A stretch of DNA of 64,000 nucleotides from Bacterioplanoides pacificum (GTDB lineage: Bacteria > Pseudomonadota > Gammaproteobacteria > Pseudomonadales > Oceanobacteraceae): NCBI RefSeq assembly GCF_042648445.1, contig NZ_JBHRYB010000001.1, positions 124,001 through 188,000 of the forward strand, in the 5' to 3' direction. Both the position numbers and the translations under genes were made by a program. The notes below the pieces were generated by a model. The model did not search any database. It had not been told where the DNA came from and saw nothing but the letters and a program-made list of their open reading frames with translations. Shown piece by piece: positions 1-8,612 of this stretch (positions are counted from its first letter, which is position 1; each line of letters begins with the position of its first letter).

Positions 1-895
1 AGTAGAAATAGCGATAATCACTGGTGTGTGCCATTGGGCGGATGACCGGACTCAGATGGCCTAAACCAGCTTCTTCCAGCTTTCCTTTGATATCAAAGTC
101 TTTGATGATTTCTTCAGTTTCGGTGTCGTACACCAGGAATTTGCGTTCACCGCGCGTCGATTCACGCAGCAGCTGGCCGTCAAAAGGCATAAACACATAA
201 CCAATACTGGAGTGATAGATGCGTTTACCGTCGTCGGAGTAGAGGTTTTCGTGCGGTGAATTGCCGGTCGGGAAACGGCCCTGTTCTTCACCGCTGTAAA
301 CATCCAGCAGATGTACCACATTGCCGGTGGAGGCCGACACGGCTACCTGAGTGCCATCCGGCGATAACGCCATATGATCGGCACGGTCGCCGTCGACTTC
401 AAAGCGCCAGACGATGTCGCCGTTATCCAGATCGAGTGCGACTACATCGGCAAAACTCGGGCGTGAAACAATTAACAGTTCTCCGTCCGGGGTGCTGTAC
501 ATATCATCAACAAACTGGTCGTTGCCTTCACCGATCAGATTACGGATGCCGAGGAAAATAATGTGTTTATCCGGGTGGCTCCACAGGTATTCCATGCGTT
601 GCTGGTAATCAGGAATGGCGTTGATCCGCCCCAGGATGTCGTAGTTATCGCCATCGATCACATCGATCGTACCGTCCCAGTTGTTGCCAACAAAAATGGC
701 CGGACGTAAGCCGTCGGGGTATTGATCCGGGGTTCCCGGCTCGGTCGGTTGTGGCTCAACCGGTTCAACCACCGGTTCGGGGATTTTAAACAGCCAGCGC
801 AGCCAGCTGGCGAAATCGGCTGATGCCGGGGCACTGGAGAAGGTCAGAAGTCCGAACAGGAGCAATCCTGTGATTTTGCTACGCAGTGAGTTCAT
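1..895 (-). CDS. Secreted beta-propeller (YVTN/WD-like) protein, C-terminus cut by window edge
   Basis: The reading frame is open from an ATG at 895 to the window edge, giving about 298 residues without a stop. The N-terminus has a signal peptide of about 26 residues ending APASA, followed by a Pro/Glu-rich linker. After that come repeated strands of the type D-x-x-x-G-x-I and S-P-D-G-T-x-V-A-V-S, including a DGELLIVSRP segment and a DTETEEIIKDF segment. These are typical of seven-bladed propellers of the YVTN/PQQ-like class. It is probably exported to the periplasm or surface. The substrate is unknown, and the missing C-terminus prevents a closer assignment. A CAA-rich repeat lies directly upstream in the leader. 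Confidence 0.7.
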   Translation of the reverse strand, partial: MNSLRSKITGLLLFGLLTFSSAPASADFASWLRWLFKIPEPVVEPVEPQPTEPGTPDQYPDGLRPAIFVGNNWDGTIDVIDGDNYDILGRINAIPDYQQRMEYLWSHPDKHIIFLGIRNLIGEGNDQFVDDMYSTPDGELLIVSRPSFADVVALDLDNGDIVWRFEVDGDRADHMALSPDGTQVAVSASTGNVVHLLDVYSGEEQGRFPTGNSPHENLYSDDGKRIYHSSIGYVFMPFDGQLLRESTRGERKFLVYDTETEEIIKDFDIKGKLEEAGLGHLSPVIRPMAHTSDYRYFY

Positions 896-913
896 ACCGT
901 TACCTTTTATTAT

Positions 914-957
914 TTGTTGTTGTCGTTGTCGTTGTTGTTGTTGTTGTTGTTGTTGTT
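914..957 (-). repeat. CAA/CGA trinucleotide microsatellite in a 5-prime leader
   Basis: A near-perfect trinucleotide run (GTT on the plus strand, AAC/CAA on the minus strand, with two interruptions reading GTC) sits 18 to 62 bases upstream of the propeller gene's ATG. It is therefore inside its leader or promoter. Such runs can change length by slippage, and CAA repeats are known to be unstructured and translation-friendly in leaders. Confidence 0.85.
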
Positions 958-1157
958 TTAGCGGGCCGTAGCGCTGGTTAGCGCAGCTGCACCGGCAACA
1001 GAGTAGCGTCAGGGTGTGATTAACGGCTGTGCAAAGTGTGAAATCGCAGGTTTTGCAGTGTAAATGGCGGAAATGGTCAGGTTTTAACCAATTGGCGTCT
1101 CCGGCGGGCAATCAATGCTAGAATGGCGGCTGATTTCTTTATTACGGATACAACCTT

Positions 1158-1490
1158 TTGACTGGCAAAACCGATTATCTGCACGGCATTACTCTGGAAA
1201 AACTGTTGACCGAGCTGGTTGAGGTTTACGGCTGGAAGACGTTGTCGGGCTGGGTGCGCATTAACTGTTTCCGCAGTGACCCGAGTATTAAGTCGAGTCT
1301 GAAGTTTCTGCGTCGTACGCCCTGGGCCAGAGCTCAGGTCGAAGCGGTGTTTATTGCCTACAAAGAGGGTAAGGATAACAGCCAGATCGCGGCGATTATC
1401 AAACAGATGGCCGGTTTTTCATCGAATAAAAAACCGGCCGCCGCCGCCACTGGTCGCGGCAAAGTGAACCCCTGGGGGAGCAGGTCTTAA
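1158..1490 (+). CDS. VF530-like small conserved protein (DUF2132 family)
   Basis: The protein has 110 residues. The block LHGITLEKLLTELVEVYGW, then the RINCF and PSIKSSLKFLRRTPWAR segments, match the VF530/DUF2132 family. These are small proteins proposed to bind DNA by structure; the cellular role is not established. The start is a TTG at 1158 with a weak ACGGA element upstream. No ATG start is available before the conserved block. The C-terminus ends in a basic, Ala/Pro-rich tail. The stop codon overlaps that of the convergent CZB gene, so the two genes meet tail to tail with no spacer. Confidence 0.75.
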   Translation: MTGKTDYLHGITLEKLLTELVEVYGWKTLSGWVRINCFRSDPSIKSSLKFLRRTPWARAQVEAVFIAYKEGKDNSQIAAIIKQMAGFSSNKKPAAAATGRGKVNPWGSRS

Positions 1491-1935
1491 AGGTCTGCGT
1501 GACCATCAGGATAACGGTAGATTTCCTGTTCCAGTTTATCGATAGCCTGCATCAGTTGCTGCGATACCTGTTCCAGCTGGGCCATGATTGGACGGGCCAT
1601 TTCTACACATTTTTGTTGCTGTCGTTGCTCTCCGCCCAACAGGCGGCTGAAAGTACCTGACTTTTTCTCCAGCATGACATCAAAAATCTGCCGGTAGAGC
1701 TGATGCAGCTCTTTGTGCAGGGCATCGATGTCGCGGTAACCCGGCACATCCCCCAGCGTTTCAAGCTGGCTGAAATACCATTGTCCGAAGTTGCATTCGG
1801 TGTGGTTCACCGGTGCTTTTCGCTGATGTCCTGCAGATGGTTGGGGGCACTGAGGATCGACTGCGCATAAGTTCGCCAGCGAATATGGCCACTGCGTGCC
1901 AGGCGAAGTTGTTTGAGAATGTCTTGCTTATTCAT
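1487..1935 (-). pseudogene. CZB-domain (chemoreceptor zinc-binding) protein split by a one-base frameshift
   Basis: The first frame starts at ATG 1935, with an AGCAGG element upstream, and reads MNKQDILKQLRLARSGHIRW through DISEKHR before hitting TGA. The second frame, from 1810 to 1487, reads NHTECNFGQWYF and continues for about 100 helical residues. CZB domains need both halves: an H-x-x-W helix and an H-x-x-C-x-F-G-x-W-Y motif. Both are present but in different frames. Adding one A to the four-A run (T4 at 1817-1820 on the plus strand) would join them as ISEKAPVNHTEC. This is either a real frameshift, a sequencing error in a homopolymer, or a rare -1 recoding site. The intact product would be a small cytoplasmic zinc or oxidant sensor. 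Confidence 0.75.
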
Positions 1936-2095
1936 TATATAACCTGCTGGTAATGGATGGGCGGATGGTAGCAGATGTCTGCTGACTATTTTAGTCGCGC
2001 GTATCCGCTCACCGGGCTGACTGAATGAATCCTGACCCGCTGCTTGTCAGCGGCGAAATATTCGCCCATTCGGGTGTAAAAAACGGCTAAACAAA

Positions 2096-2124
2096 TTTAC
2101 CCCGGCGGCCTGTTCTGGTATTCT
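2096..2124 (+). promoter_or_regulatory. Candidate sigma70 promoter for pyrG
   Basis: TTTACC (2096-2101) and TATTCT (2119-2124) are separated by 17 bases. Each matches four of six consensus bases. They lie about 100 bases before the pyrG start, in an otherwise non-coding stretch from 1936 to 2227. Confidence 0.3.
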
Positions 2125-2227
2125 GCCCTCCCATCTTGAGTGAAGCTTTTGCAGCTCCGATCCACCGAGGTGGCGACCCTGCAAAGTCTTCCGAAAACTA
2201 TTCATCTTCTCGTTCTGCGGACCTTCT

Positions 2228-3850
2228 ATGACACGTTTTATTTTTGTCACAGGTGGTGTTGTTTCTTCTTTGGGGAAAGGCATCGCTTCTGCTTCTTTGG
2301 CTGCCATTTTGGAGGCTCGTGGCCTCAAGGTGACCATGCTCAAGCTGGATCCATACATTAACGTCGATCCGGGTACCATGAGCCCGTTCCAGCACGGTGA
2401 AGTATTCGTGACGGAAGACGGTGCTGAGACTGACCTCGACCTGGGTCACTATGAACGTTTTATCCGTACCCGCATGTCGCGTCGTAACAACTTTACCACC
2501 GGTCGTATTTATACCGATGTACTGGCCAAGGAACGTCGTGGCGATTACCTCGGTGGTACGGTACAGGTGATCCCGCATATCACCGATGAAATCAAACGTC
2601 GTGTACTGGAAGGTGCCGAAGGTGCCGATGTGGCGCTGGTGGAAGTGGGTGGCACTGTGGGTGATATCGAATCCCAGCCATTCCTGGAAGCGGTACGCCA
2701 GATGAAGGTGGAGCTGGGCTCCAAGCGGGCTCTGTCGCTGCATCTGACGCTGGTGCCTTATATTGCTACCGCTGGCGAGACCAAAACCAAGCCAACTCAG
2801 CATTCTGTGAAAGAAATGCGCACCATTGGCCTGCAGCCAGACGTGCTGATTTGCCGCAGCGATCACACTATCGATGCTTCGTCGCTGCGTAAAATTGCGT
2901 TGTTCACCAACGTTGAAGAACGCGCTGTGATTCCGCTGGAAGATGCCGACACCATTTATAAAATCCCGGCCATGCTGAATAAAGCCGGCCTGGATGAGCT
3001 GATTGTTGAAAAGTTCGACCTGACCTGTAACGAAGCTGATCTGTCGGAATGGGATGCGGTGGCGGATGCCAAGCTGAACCCGGAGCGCGAAGTGAATATC
3101 GCCATGGTTGGCAAATACATGGATCTGCTGGATGCGTATAAGTCGCTGATCGAAGCGATCGATCACGCCGGCATCGCGCATAAAGTGAAGGTCAATATCG
3201 ACTACATCGATGCTGAAGATATCGAACGTAAAGGCAGTGAATTGCTGAAAGGTAAAGATGCCATCCTGGTACCCGGTGGCTTCGGCAACCGCGGTGTGGA
3301 AGGTAAAATCCGCACCGTTCAGTATGCCCGCGAAAACAAAATCCCGTTCCTGGGTATCTGTTTAGGTATGCAGAGTGCCGTGATTGAATTCGCCCGTAAT
3401 GTTGTGGGCTGGAAAGATGCGCACTCCTCAGAATTCAGCAATGATACACAACACCCGGTGGTCGGCCTGATTACTGAATGGACCGATGCCTCTGGTAACA
3501 CCGAAACGCGCAGCGAAAATTCAGATTTGGGTGGTACTATGCGTTTGGGTGGCCAGGAGTGTCGCCTGACGGAAGGCTCCAACACTGCGCTGGCTTACGG
3601 TTCTGATGTGATTGTTGAGCGTCACCGTCACCGTTACGAAGTGAACGCCAACATGATTGCCGATCTGGAAAAAGCCGGTTTACGCATCGCAGGCCGCTCC
3701 ATCGACGGCGATCTGGTGGAAGTCGTTGAGGTGGAAGATCATCCATGGTTTGTGGGTTGTCAGTTCCACCCGGAATTTACTTCCACCCCACGCGACGGTC
3801 ACGGTTTATTTAAAGCATTTATCGCTGCTGCCATTGAGCAAGCGAAATAA
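2228..3850 (+). CDS. pyrG: CTP synthase
   Basis: This enzyme converts UTP to CTP using ATP and glutamine; it is cytosolic and essential for pyrimidine supply. The 540 residues match the usual length of about 545. The N-terminal synthase domain (about 1-265) starts TRFIFVTGGVVSSLGKG, with the P-loop-like GKG and the KLDPYINVDPGTMSP block. The C-terminal class I glutaminase domain (about 290-540) carries the nucleophile in GICLGMQ and the HPE triad element near the end. The start lies after a short CGGA element. It precedes eno by 30 bases, and both genes are on the same strand, so they are probably cotranscribed. kdsA, often found between pyrG and eno, is absent here. Confidence 0.98.
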   Translation: MTRFIFVTGGVVSSLGKGIASASLAAILEARGLKVTMLKLDPYINVDPGTMSPFQHGEVFVTEDGAETDLDLGHYERFIRTRMSRRNNFTTGRIYTDVLAKERRGDYLGGTVQVIPHITDEIKRRVLEGAEGADVALVEVGGTVGDIESQPFLEAVRQMKVELGSKRALSLHLTLVPYIATAGETKTKPTQHSVKEMRTIGLQPDVLICRSDHTIDASSLRKIALFTNVEERAVIPLEDADTIYKIPAMLNKAGLDELIVEKFDLTCNEADLSEWDAVADAKLNPEREVNIAMVGKYMDLLDAYKSLIEAIDHAGIAHKVKVNIDYIDAEDIERKGSELLKGKDAILVPGGFGNRGVEGKIRTVQYARENKIPFLGICLGMQSAVIEFARNVVGWKDAHSSEFSNDTQHPVVGLITEWTDASGNTETRSENSDLGGTMRLGGQECRLTEGSNTALAYGSDVIVERHRHRYEVNANMIADLEKAGLRIAGRSIDGDLVEVVEVEDHPWFVGCQFHPEFTSTPRDGHGLFKAFIAAAIEQAK

Positions 3851-3880
3851 GCGGCAAAGCATTTTTTACGGAGAAATAGT

Positions 3881-5176
3881 ATGGCTAACATTATCGACAT
3901 CAAAGCACGCGAAGTTCTGGATTCACGTGGCAACCCAACCATTGAAGCTGACGTTACCCTTGAAGGTGGTTTCTTTGGTACTGCATGTGCGCCAAGTGGT
4001 GCCTCGACCGGCACCCGTGAAGCTCTGGAACTGCGTGATGGCGATAAAAGCCGTTACCTGGGTAAAGGTGTTCTGAAGGCGGTGGAAAATGTTAATACCA
4101 CCATCAAGTCTGCCCTGATGGGTATGGACGGTACCGATCAGCGCGCTCTGGATAACAAAATGCTGGAGCTGGATGGCACTGACAACAAAGCCAACCTGGG
4201 CGCTAACGCCATTCTGGCAGTTTCGCTGGCGGCGGCCAAAGCGGCTGCGAAAGCAAAAGGTGTGGAACTGTACCAGCACATCGCTGACATCAACGGTACT
4301 GCCGGCCAGTACTCTATGCCGGTACCAATGATGAACATCATCAACGGTGGTGAGCACGCCGATAACAACGTTGATATTCAGGAATTTATGGTTCAGCCAG
4401 TGGGCGCGCCAACGTTCGCTGAAGCGCTGCGTGCCGGTGCTGAAATCTTCCACAGCCTGAAAAAAGTGCTGTCTGCTCAGGGCCTGAATACAGCCGTGGG
4501 TGACGAAGGTGGTTTCGCGCCGAACCTGGCATCCAACGCCGACGCTCTGGCAGCGATTAAAGAAGCGGTTGCCAACGCAGGTTACGAGCTGGGTAAAGAC
4601 ACCACGCTGGCGCTGGATTGTGCCTCTTCTGAATTCTACGTTGATGGCAAATACGACCTGAAAGGTGAAGGCAAAGTCTTCTCTGCAGAAGAATTCTCCG
4701 ATTACCTGGCCGAGCTGTGTGACCAGTACCCAATCGTTTCCATCGAAGATGGCCAGGACGAGTCGGACTGGGCAGGCTGGAAATACCAGACTGAAAAACT
4801 GGGTGCAAAAGTCCAGCTGGTGGGTGACGACCTGTTCGTAACCAACACTAAGATCCTGGCAGAAGGCATCGAAAAAGACATCGCTAACTCCATCCTGATC
4901 AAGTTCAACCAGATCGGTTCTCTGACCGAAACGCTGGAAGCGATCAAGATGGCAAAAGACGCAGGTTACACCGCGGTGATTTCTCACCGTTCCGGTGAAA
5001 CCGAAGACACCACCATTGCCGATCTGGCGGTAGGTACCTGTGCTGGTCAGATTAAGACCGGTTCTCTGTGTCGTTCTGACCGTGTGGCTAAGTACAACCG
5101 TTTGCTGCGCATTGAAGAGCAACTGGGTGCCAAAGCACCTTACAATGGCCTGAAAGAAATCAAAGGTCAGCAGTAA
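3881..5176 (+). CDS. eno: Enolase (phosphopyruvate hydratase)
   Basis: Enolase interconverts 2-phosphoglycerate and phosphoenolpyruvate in glycolysis and is usually also a degradosome partner. The 431 residues are full length. They show the DSRGNPTIEADV start, the SGASTG loop, the SIEDGQDESDW and GDDLFVTN metal/catalytic segments, and the ISHRSGETEDT signature. A good ACGGAG ribosome site precedes the ATG. A Rho-independent terminator follows the stop codon closely, so the pyrG-eno transcript probably ends there before ftsB. Codon use is strongly biased, as expected for a highly expressed gene. Confidence 0.99.
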   Translation: MANIIDIKAREVLDSRGNPTIEADVTLEGGFFGTACAPSGASTGTREALELRDGDKSRYLGKGVLKAVENVNTTIKSALMGMDGTDQRALDNKMLELDGTDNKANLGANAILAVSLAAAKAAAKAKGVELYQHIADINGTAGQYSMPVPMMNIINGGEHADNNVDIQEFMVQPVGAPTFAEALRAGAEIFHSLKKVLSAQGLNTAVGDEGGFAPNLASNADALAAIKEAVANAGYELGKDTTLALDCASSEFYVDGKYDLKGEGKVFSAEEFSDYLAELCDQYPIVSIEDGQDESDWAGWKYQTEKLGAKVQLVGDDLFVTNTKILAEGIEKDIANSILIKFNQIGSLTETLEAIKMAKDAGYTAVISHRSGETEDTTIADLAVGTCAGQIKTGSLCRSDRVAKYNRLLRIEEQLGAKAPYNGLKEIKGQQ

Positions 5177-5194
5177 GTTAATCTGCTATAAAAA

Positions 5195-5217
5195 ACGGGC
5201 TCAACGGCCCGTTTTTT
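5195..5217 (+). terminator. Rho-independent terminator after eno
   Basis: A six-base GC stem (ACGGGC / GCCCGT, loop of six) is followed by seven T residues, 18 bases after the eno stop codon. Confidence 0.9.
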
Positions 5218-5249
5218 TATTGGCAATGTGTTAAGTGTTGGCGAAAGTT

Positions 5250-5564
5250 ATGTCTGCTCCTGTTATTACCCGACCCTGGTTTCAGACGGCGGCGGTGGTT
5301 ACCGCGCTGTTATTGTTGCTCGTATTGCAATACCGTTTGTGGTTTGACGATACCGGCGTATTGGCTAGCCGTGACCTGCAGCGGAAGACTGAGCAACTGC
5401 GGCAGGACAATGAGGTGCGGCAGAATCAGAACCGGGCGTTGTTCGCGGAAGTGAAAGATTTAAAAAGCGGCAGCGAAATTCTGGAAGAAAAAGCCCGTGA
5501 AGATCTGGGGCTGGTGCGTTCCGGCGAAACATTTATTTTATTTGTCGATCCGGAGCAGCCATGA
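5250..5564 (+). CDS. ftsB: Cell division protein FtsB
   Basis: FtsB is a bitopic inner-membrane protein of the FtsQLB complex that helps activate septal peptidoglycan synthesis. From the ATG at 5250 it has 104 residues. There is a short cytoplasmic N-terminus, one membrane segment (about residues 13-33, ALLLLLVLQYRLWF), then a coiled coil rich in Q/R/E. A conserved C-terminal block follows around EEKAREDLGLVRSGETFILF. A GTG at 5235 is in frame but lacks a better ribosome site, so ATG 5250 is preferred. The stop overlaps the ispD start (ATGA), as in many gammaproteobacteria. Confidence 0.92.
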   Translation: MSAPVITRPWFQTAAVVTALLLLLVLQYRLWFDDTGVLASRDLQRKTEQLRQDNEVRQNQNRALFAEVKDLKSGSEILEEKAREDLGLVRSGETFILFVDPEQP

Positions 5565-6274
5565 GTGTCAGCCGTTGCTGGGCGGTTGTGCCCGCTGCCG
5601 GGGTGGGCAGCCGGATGCAGGCCGAGCGGCCAAAACAATACCTGCCGTTACACGGCCGTTACCTGATGGACCACACGCTGGAAACCTTGTTGGGTTATAA
5701 GCGTTTCGAACAATTGGTGGTGGTATTATCCGAACAGGATCCTTATTGGTGTGACAGCGAATTTGCCGGTGATGCCAGAATTATCCGTGCACCTGGCGGC
5801 TCGGAACGTTGTTATTCGGTGTTAAACGGTTTGCGCGCATTGCAGGACCTGGCCGCCGCCGACGACTGGGTAGCGGTGCATGATGTGGCCCGACCGTGTT
5901 TACGCCACAGCGATCTGGATGCCTTATTCGGTGCGCTGCAAAATACGGCGGCGTGTGGCGCTATTCTGGCGTCTCCGACGCGCGATACCATGAAGCGCGG
6001 CGTGTTACACGCGGACGGTACGGTCGCCATCGACCATACCGTGGAGCGTACTCAGTTGTGGCATGCGTTAACGCCCCAGGTATTTCGCTACCAGGAATTA
6101 ACTCAGGCTCTGGAATATTGCCTGGCACATCAACTGGAAGTCACGGATGAAGCCTCCGCGCTGGAGCAACGGCAGCGCTCAGCACTGCTGGTAGAAGGCC
6201 GGGCTGATAATCTTAAAGTGACCCGCCCCGAAGACCTGGCATTAGCCGGATTGTATTTAACCCCTGGTAAATAG
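5561..6274 (+). CDS. ispD: 2-C-methyl-D-erythritol 4-phosphate cytidylyltransferase
   Basis: IspD transfers CMP from CTP to MEP in the non-mevalonate isoprenoid pathway. The 237-residue product has the nucleotide-binding VVPAAGVGSRMQ motif at the N-terminus, the PKQYLPLHGR segment, the VHDVARPC metal-site region and the TPQVFRY segment. Length is normal. It overlaps ftsB by four bases and is followed eight bases later by ispF, so the two consecutive pathway enzymes are translationally close. No internal promoter is evident. Confidence 0.97.
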   Translation: MSVSRCWAVVPAAGVGSRMQAERPKQYLPLHGRYLMDHTLETLLGYKRFEQLVVVLSEQDPYWCDSEFAGDARIIRAPGGSERCYSVLNGLRALQDLAAADDWVAVHDVARPCLRHSDLDALFGALQNTAACGAILASPTRDTMKRGVLHADGTVAIDHTVERTQLWHALTPQVFRYQELTQALEYCLAHQLEVTDEASALEQRQRSALLVEGRADNLKVTRPEDLALAGLYLTPGK

Positions 6275-6282
6275 AGATAAAC

Positions 6283-6768
6283 ATGCGTATCGGACACGGT
6301 TTTGATGTTCATAAATTCGGTGACGGTGATTTTATTACCCTGGGCGGAGTACAGATAGCCCACGATAAAGGCCTGATTGCACACTCCGATGGTGATGTGG
6401 CGTTACATGCGCTGGCCGATGCCATTCTGGGCGCTGCGGCGCTGGGGGATATCGGTCAGCATTTTCCCGATACCGATGAAACTTACGCCGGCGCCGATAG
6501 CCGGGTGTTATTACGGCATGTCGTGGCTCTGGTGCGTGATAAAGGTTACCGGCCGGGTAATGTGGATCTCACGGTTATTGCTCAGGCTCCTAAAATGGCG
6601 CCTTATATTCAGACGATGCGGGAAAATATCGCTGCTGATCTGGGAGTGCGGCTGGATGACGTTAACGTGAAAGCGACCACCACTGAAAAACTCGGCTTTG
6701 AAGGTCGTAAAGAAGGCATCTCAGTGCATGCCGTCGCATTGTTAATGGTGGATGATAACGCCTTATGA
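6283..6768 (+). CDS. ispF: 2-C-methyl-D-erythritol 2,4-cyclodiphosphate synthase
   Basis: IspF makes the cyclic diphosphate intermediate of the MEP pathway. The 161 residues start MRIGHGFDVHKFG, containing the D-x-H zinc ligands. They also include the AHSDGDVALHALADAILGA signature and the TTEKLGFEGRKEGI C-terminal block. It forms a trimer in the family. The stop codon overlaps the truD start as ATGA, giving direct translational coupling. Confidence 0.98.
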   Translation: MRIGHGFDVHKFGDGDFITLGGVQIAHDKGLIAHSDGDVALHALADAILGAAALGDIGQHFPDTDETYAGADSRVLLRHVVALVRDKGYRPGNVDLTVIAQAPKMAPYIQTMRENIAADLGVRLDDVNVKATTTEKLGFEGRKEGISVHAVALLMVDDNAL

Positions 6769-7832
6769 CTACTTCCTTGTTGCCGGACTGGCCAACCTTA
6801 TATCCGGCCAGTGGCGCCAGCGGCTGGCTGAAATTACATAATGAAGACTTTGTGGTGGTGGAAATGCCACAAACGTTACCCGCCGGCGATGGCGAACACA
6901 TCTGGCTGGAAATCGAAAAAAGTGGCGTTAATACCGGCTGGATTGCCAAACAACTGGCAGAGCTGGTGGGCGTTAAAGAAATGGATATAGGTTACGCCGG
7001 GTTAAAAGATCGTCATGCGATTACCCGCCAATGGTTCAGTATTTATCTGCCACGGGTACCGATGCCGGATTTTTCGTCACTGGAAAAAAACGACGCTGAC
7101 GAAACCATCACCATTCTGCAGCAGACCCGCCACAGCAAAAAACTGCGCCGCGGTGAATTATTGGGTAACCGCTTTGAAATCCGGCTGCGCGATATCGTTG
7201 GCGACCGCCAGGCGGTGGAAAACAATCTGGAAAAAATCAAACAGGGCGGCGTACCGAATTACTTTGGTGCCCAGCGTTTTGGTCATGACGGCGGCAATAT
7301 TGATGCCGGTCGCCGGATGCTTAACGGTGAGCTGACAGTAAAACACCGTGGCAAAAAAAGTATGTATCTGTCGGCCGTGCGGTCGTTGTTATTTAACGAA
7401 GTGCTGGCCGAGCGAATTCGTCAGGGTAATGTCGGCCGGCTGATCAGCGGAGATATCGCTGCCGATCTGCCGGTGGCGGGTGATGCTGTCGCTACCGCAC
7501 CTTTATGGGGACGTGGCCGGCTGGCGACAACGGATGAGGCGCTGGCGCTGGAGACCGCGGTGGTCGAGCCTTATGCCGACATCTGCGATGGCCTGGAGCA
7601 CCGGGGATTAAATCAGGAGCGCCGGGCATTACTGGCGGCAGTGGAAAACTTCAGCTGGCAGTGGTTGCCGAGTGAAGTGCAGAAGTCCGCCAGCCATGAA
7701 AATGCCTGGCGTGGTACTTCCGGTCATGATTTAACGCTCTGTTTTTCGCTGGCAAGTGGGTATTATGCCACCTCCGTCATTCGCGAGCTGCTGACGCCGC
7801 TGGAAAAAACACCGCGCTACCGCGCCAGCTGA
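6765..7832 (+). CDS. truD: tRNA pseudouridine(13) synthase TruD
   Basis: TruD isomerises uridine 13 of tRNA-Glu and some other tRNAs. The 355 residues include the GYAGLKDRHAITRQWFS block with the catalytic Asp in GLKDR, and the GGVPNYFGAQRFGHDGGNI motif specific to the family. Length is as expected. The start overlaps the ispF stop, and surE follows after 18 bases with a clear AAGGAG ribosome site. The ispD-ispF-truD-surE-pcm order is a conserved gammaproteobacterial block. Confidence 0.97.
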   Translation: MTTSLLPDWPTLYPASGASGWLKLHNEDFVVVEMPQTLPAGDGEHIWLEIEKSGVNTGWIAKQLAELVGVKEMDIGYAGLKDRHAITRQWFSIYLPRVPMPDFSSLEKNDADETITILQQTRHSKKLRRGELLGNRFEIRLRDIVGDRQAVENNLEKIKQGGVPNYFGAQRFGHDGGNIDAGRRMLNGELTVKHRGKKSMYLSAVRSLLFNEVLAERIRQGNVGRLISGDIAADLPVAGDAVATAPLWGRGRLATTDEALALETAVVEPYADICDGLEHRGLNQERRALLAAVENFSWQWLPSEVQKSASHENAWRGTSGHDLTLCFSLASGYYATSVIRELLTPLEKTPRYRAS

Positions 7833-7850
7833 CTACCACAAGGAGAAACC

Positions 7851-8600
7851 ATGAAACTGATGCTTTCCAACGACGATGGTGTTCATGCACCGGGGTTGCA
7901 GACGCTGGCACAGGCGCTGGAGGCAGCAGGTCATGATATTCATGTTGTTGCTCCTGATCGCGATCGCAGTGGCGCCAGTAACTCGTTAACACTCGACCGG
8001 CCATTGCACCCGATTCATCTGGATAATGGTTATATCAGCATCAATGGCACCCCCACCGACTGTGTGCACCTGGGGGTCAACGCCTTCTATCTGGACCAGT
8101 GTCAGCGGGTGATTGCCGGAATTAATGCCGGTGCCAATCTGGGTGATGATGTGTTGTATTCCGGAACGGTGGCGGCAGCGATGGAAGGTCGTTTTCTGCA
8201 ACAAACTCCGGTCGCCGTGTCGTTGTGCGGTAACCGCCACTTTGTCACCGCAGCACGTGTTGTTATCGAATTATTGCCACGGCTGGAACAGCTTACCTTA
8301 CCGCCGAATTCGGTCATTAATATCAATGTCCCTGATCGCTCCTACGAGCAGTTAAATGGGTATGCCGTGACCCGCCTGGGCCATCGCCAGCGTTCCGATA
8401 ATCCGGTGTTAACCACCAATCCGCGTGGTAAAGAGTGTTATTGGATTTCCGCCGCCGGAGACGTTGCCGACGCCGGGGAAGGCACTGATTTTTACGCCAT
8501 TGAGCAGGGTAAGGTGTCGGTTACCGTGATTCAGATGGACATGACATTGCACAATGCTCAGCCAGCTCTGGCTGCACATTTTCAGGATCTGATTCGGTAG
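7851..8600 (+). CDS. surE: 5'/3'-nucleotidase SurE
   Basis: SurE is a metal-dependent nucleoside monophosphate phosphatase linked to stationary-phase survival. The 249 residues begin with the diagnostic LMLSNDDGVHAPG motif, whose two Asp residues bind the metal. They continue with the PDRDRSGASNSLTL and SGTVAAAMEG segments. The ATG has an AAGGAG site. It lies 12 bases before pcm, with which it is usually cotranscribed. Confidence 0.98.
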   Translation: MKLMLSNDDGVHAPGLQTLAQALEAAGHDIHVVAPDRDRSGASNSLTLDRPLHPIHLDNGYISINGTPTDCVHLGVNAFYLDQCQRVIAGINAGANLGDDVLYSGTVAAAMEGRFLQQTPVAVSLCGNRHFVTAARVVIELLPRLEQLTLPPNSVININVPDRSYEQLNGYAVTRLGHRQRSDNPVLTTNPRGKECYWISAAGDVADAGEGTDFYAIEQGKVSVTVIQMDMTLHNAQPALAAHFQDLIR

Positions 8601-8612
8601 TGGGATAAATCA

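Noticed and set aside
914..957. CRISPR array
   Set aside because: The repeat unit is three bases without spacers; no cas gene is present.
3923..5122. A 399-residue reading frame opposite eno
   Set aside because: It is the antisense of a strongly codon-biased enolase gene, with no ribosome site and no recognisable domain. The same applies to the frame at 2198-3181 opposite pyrG.
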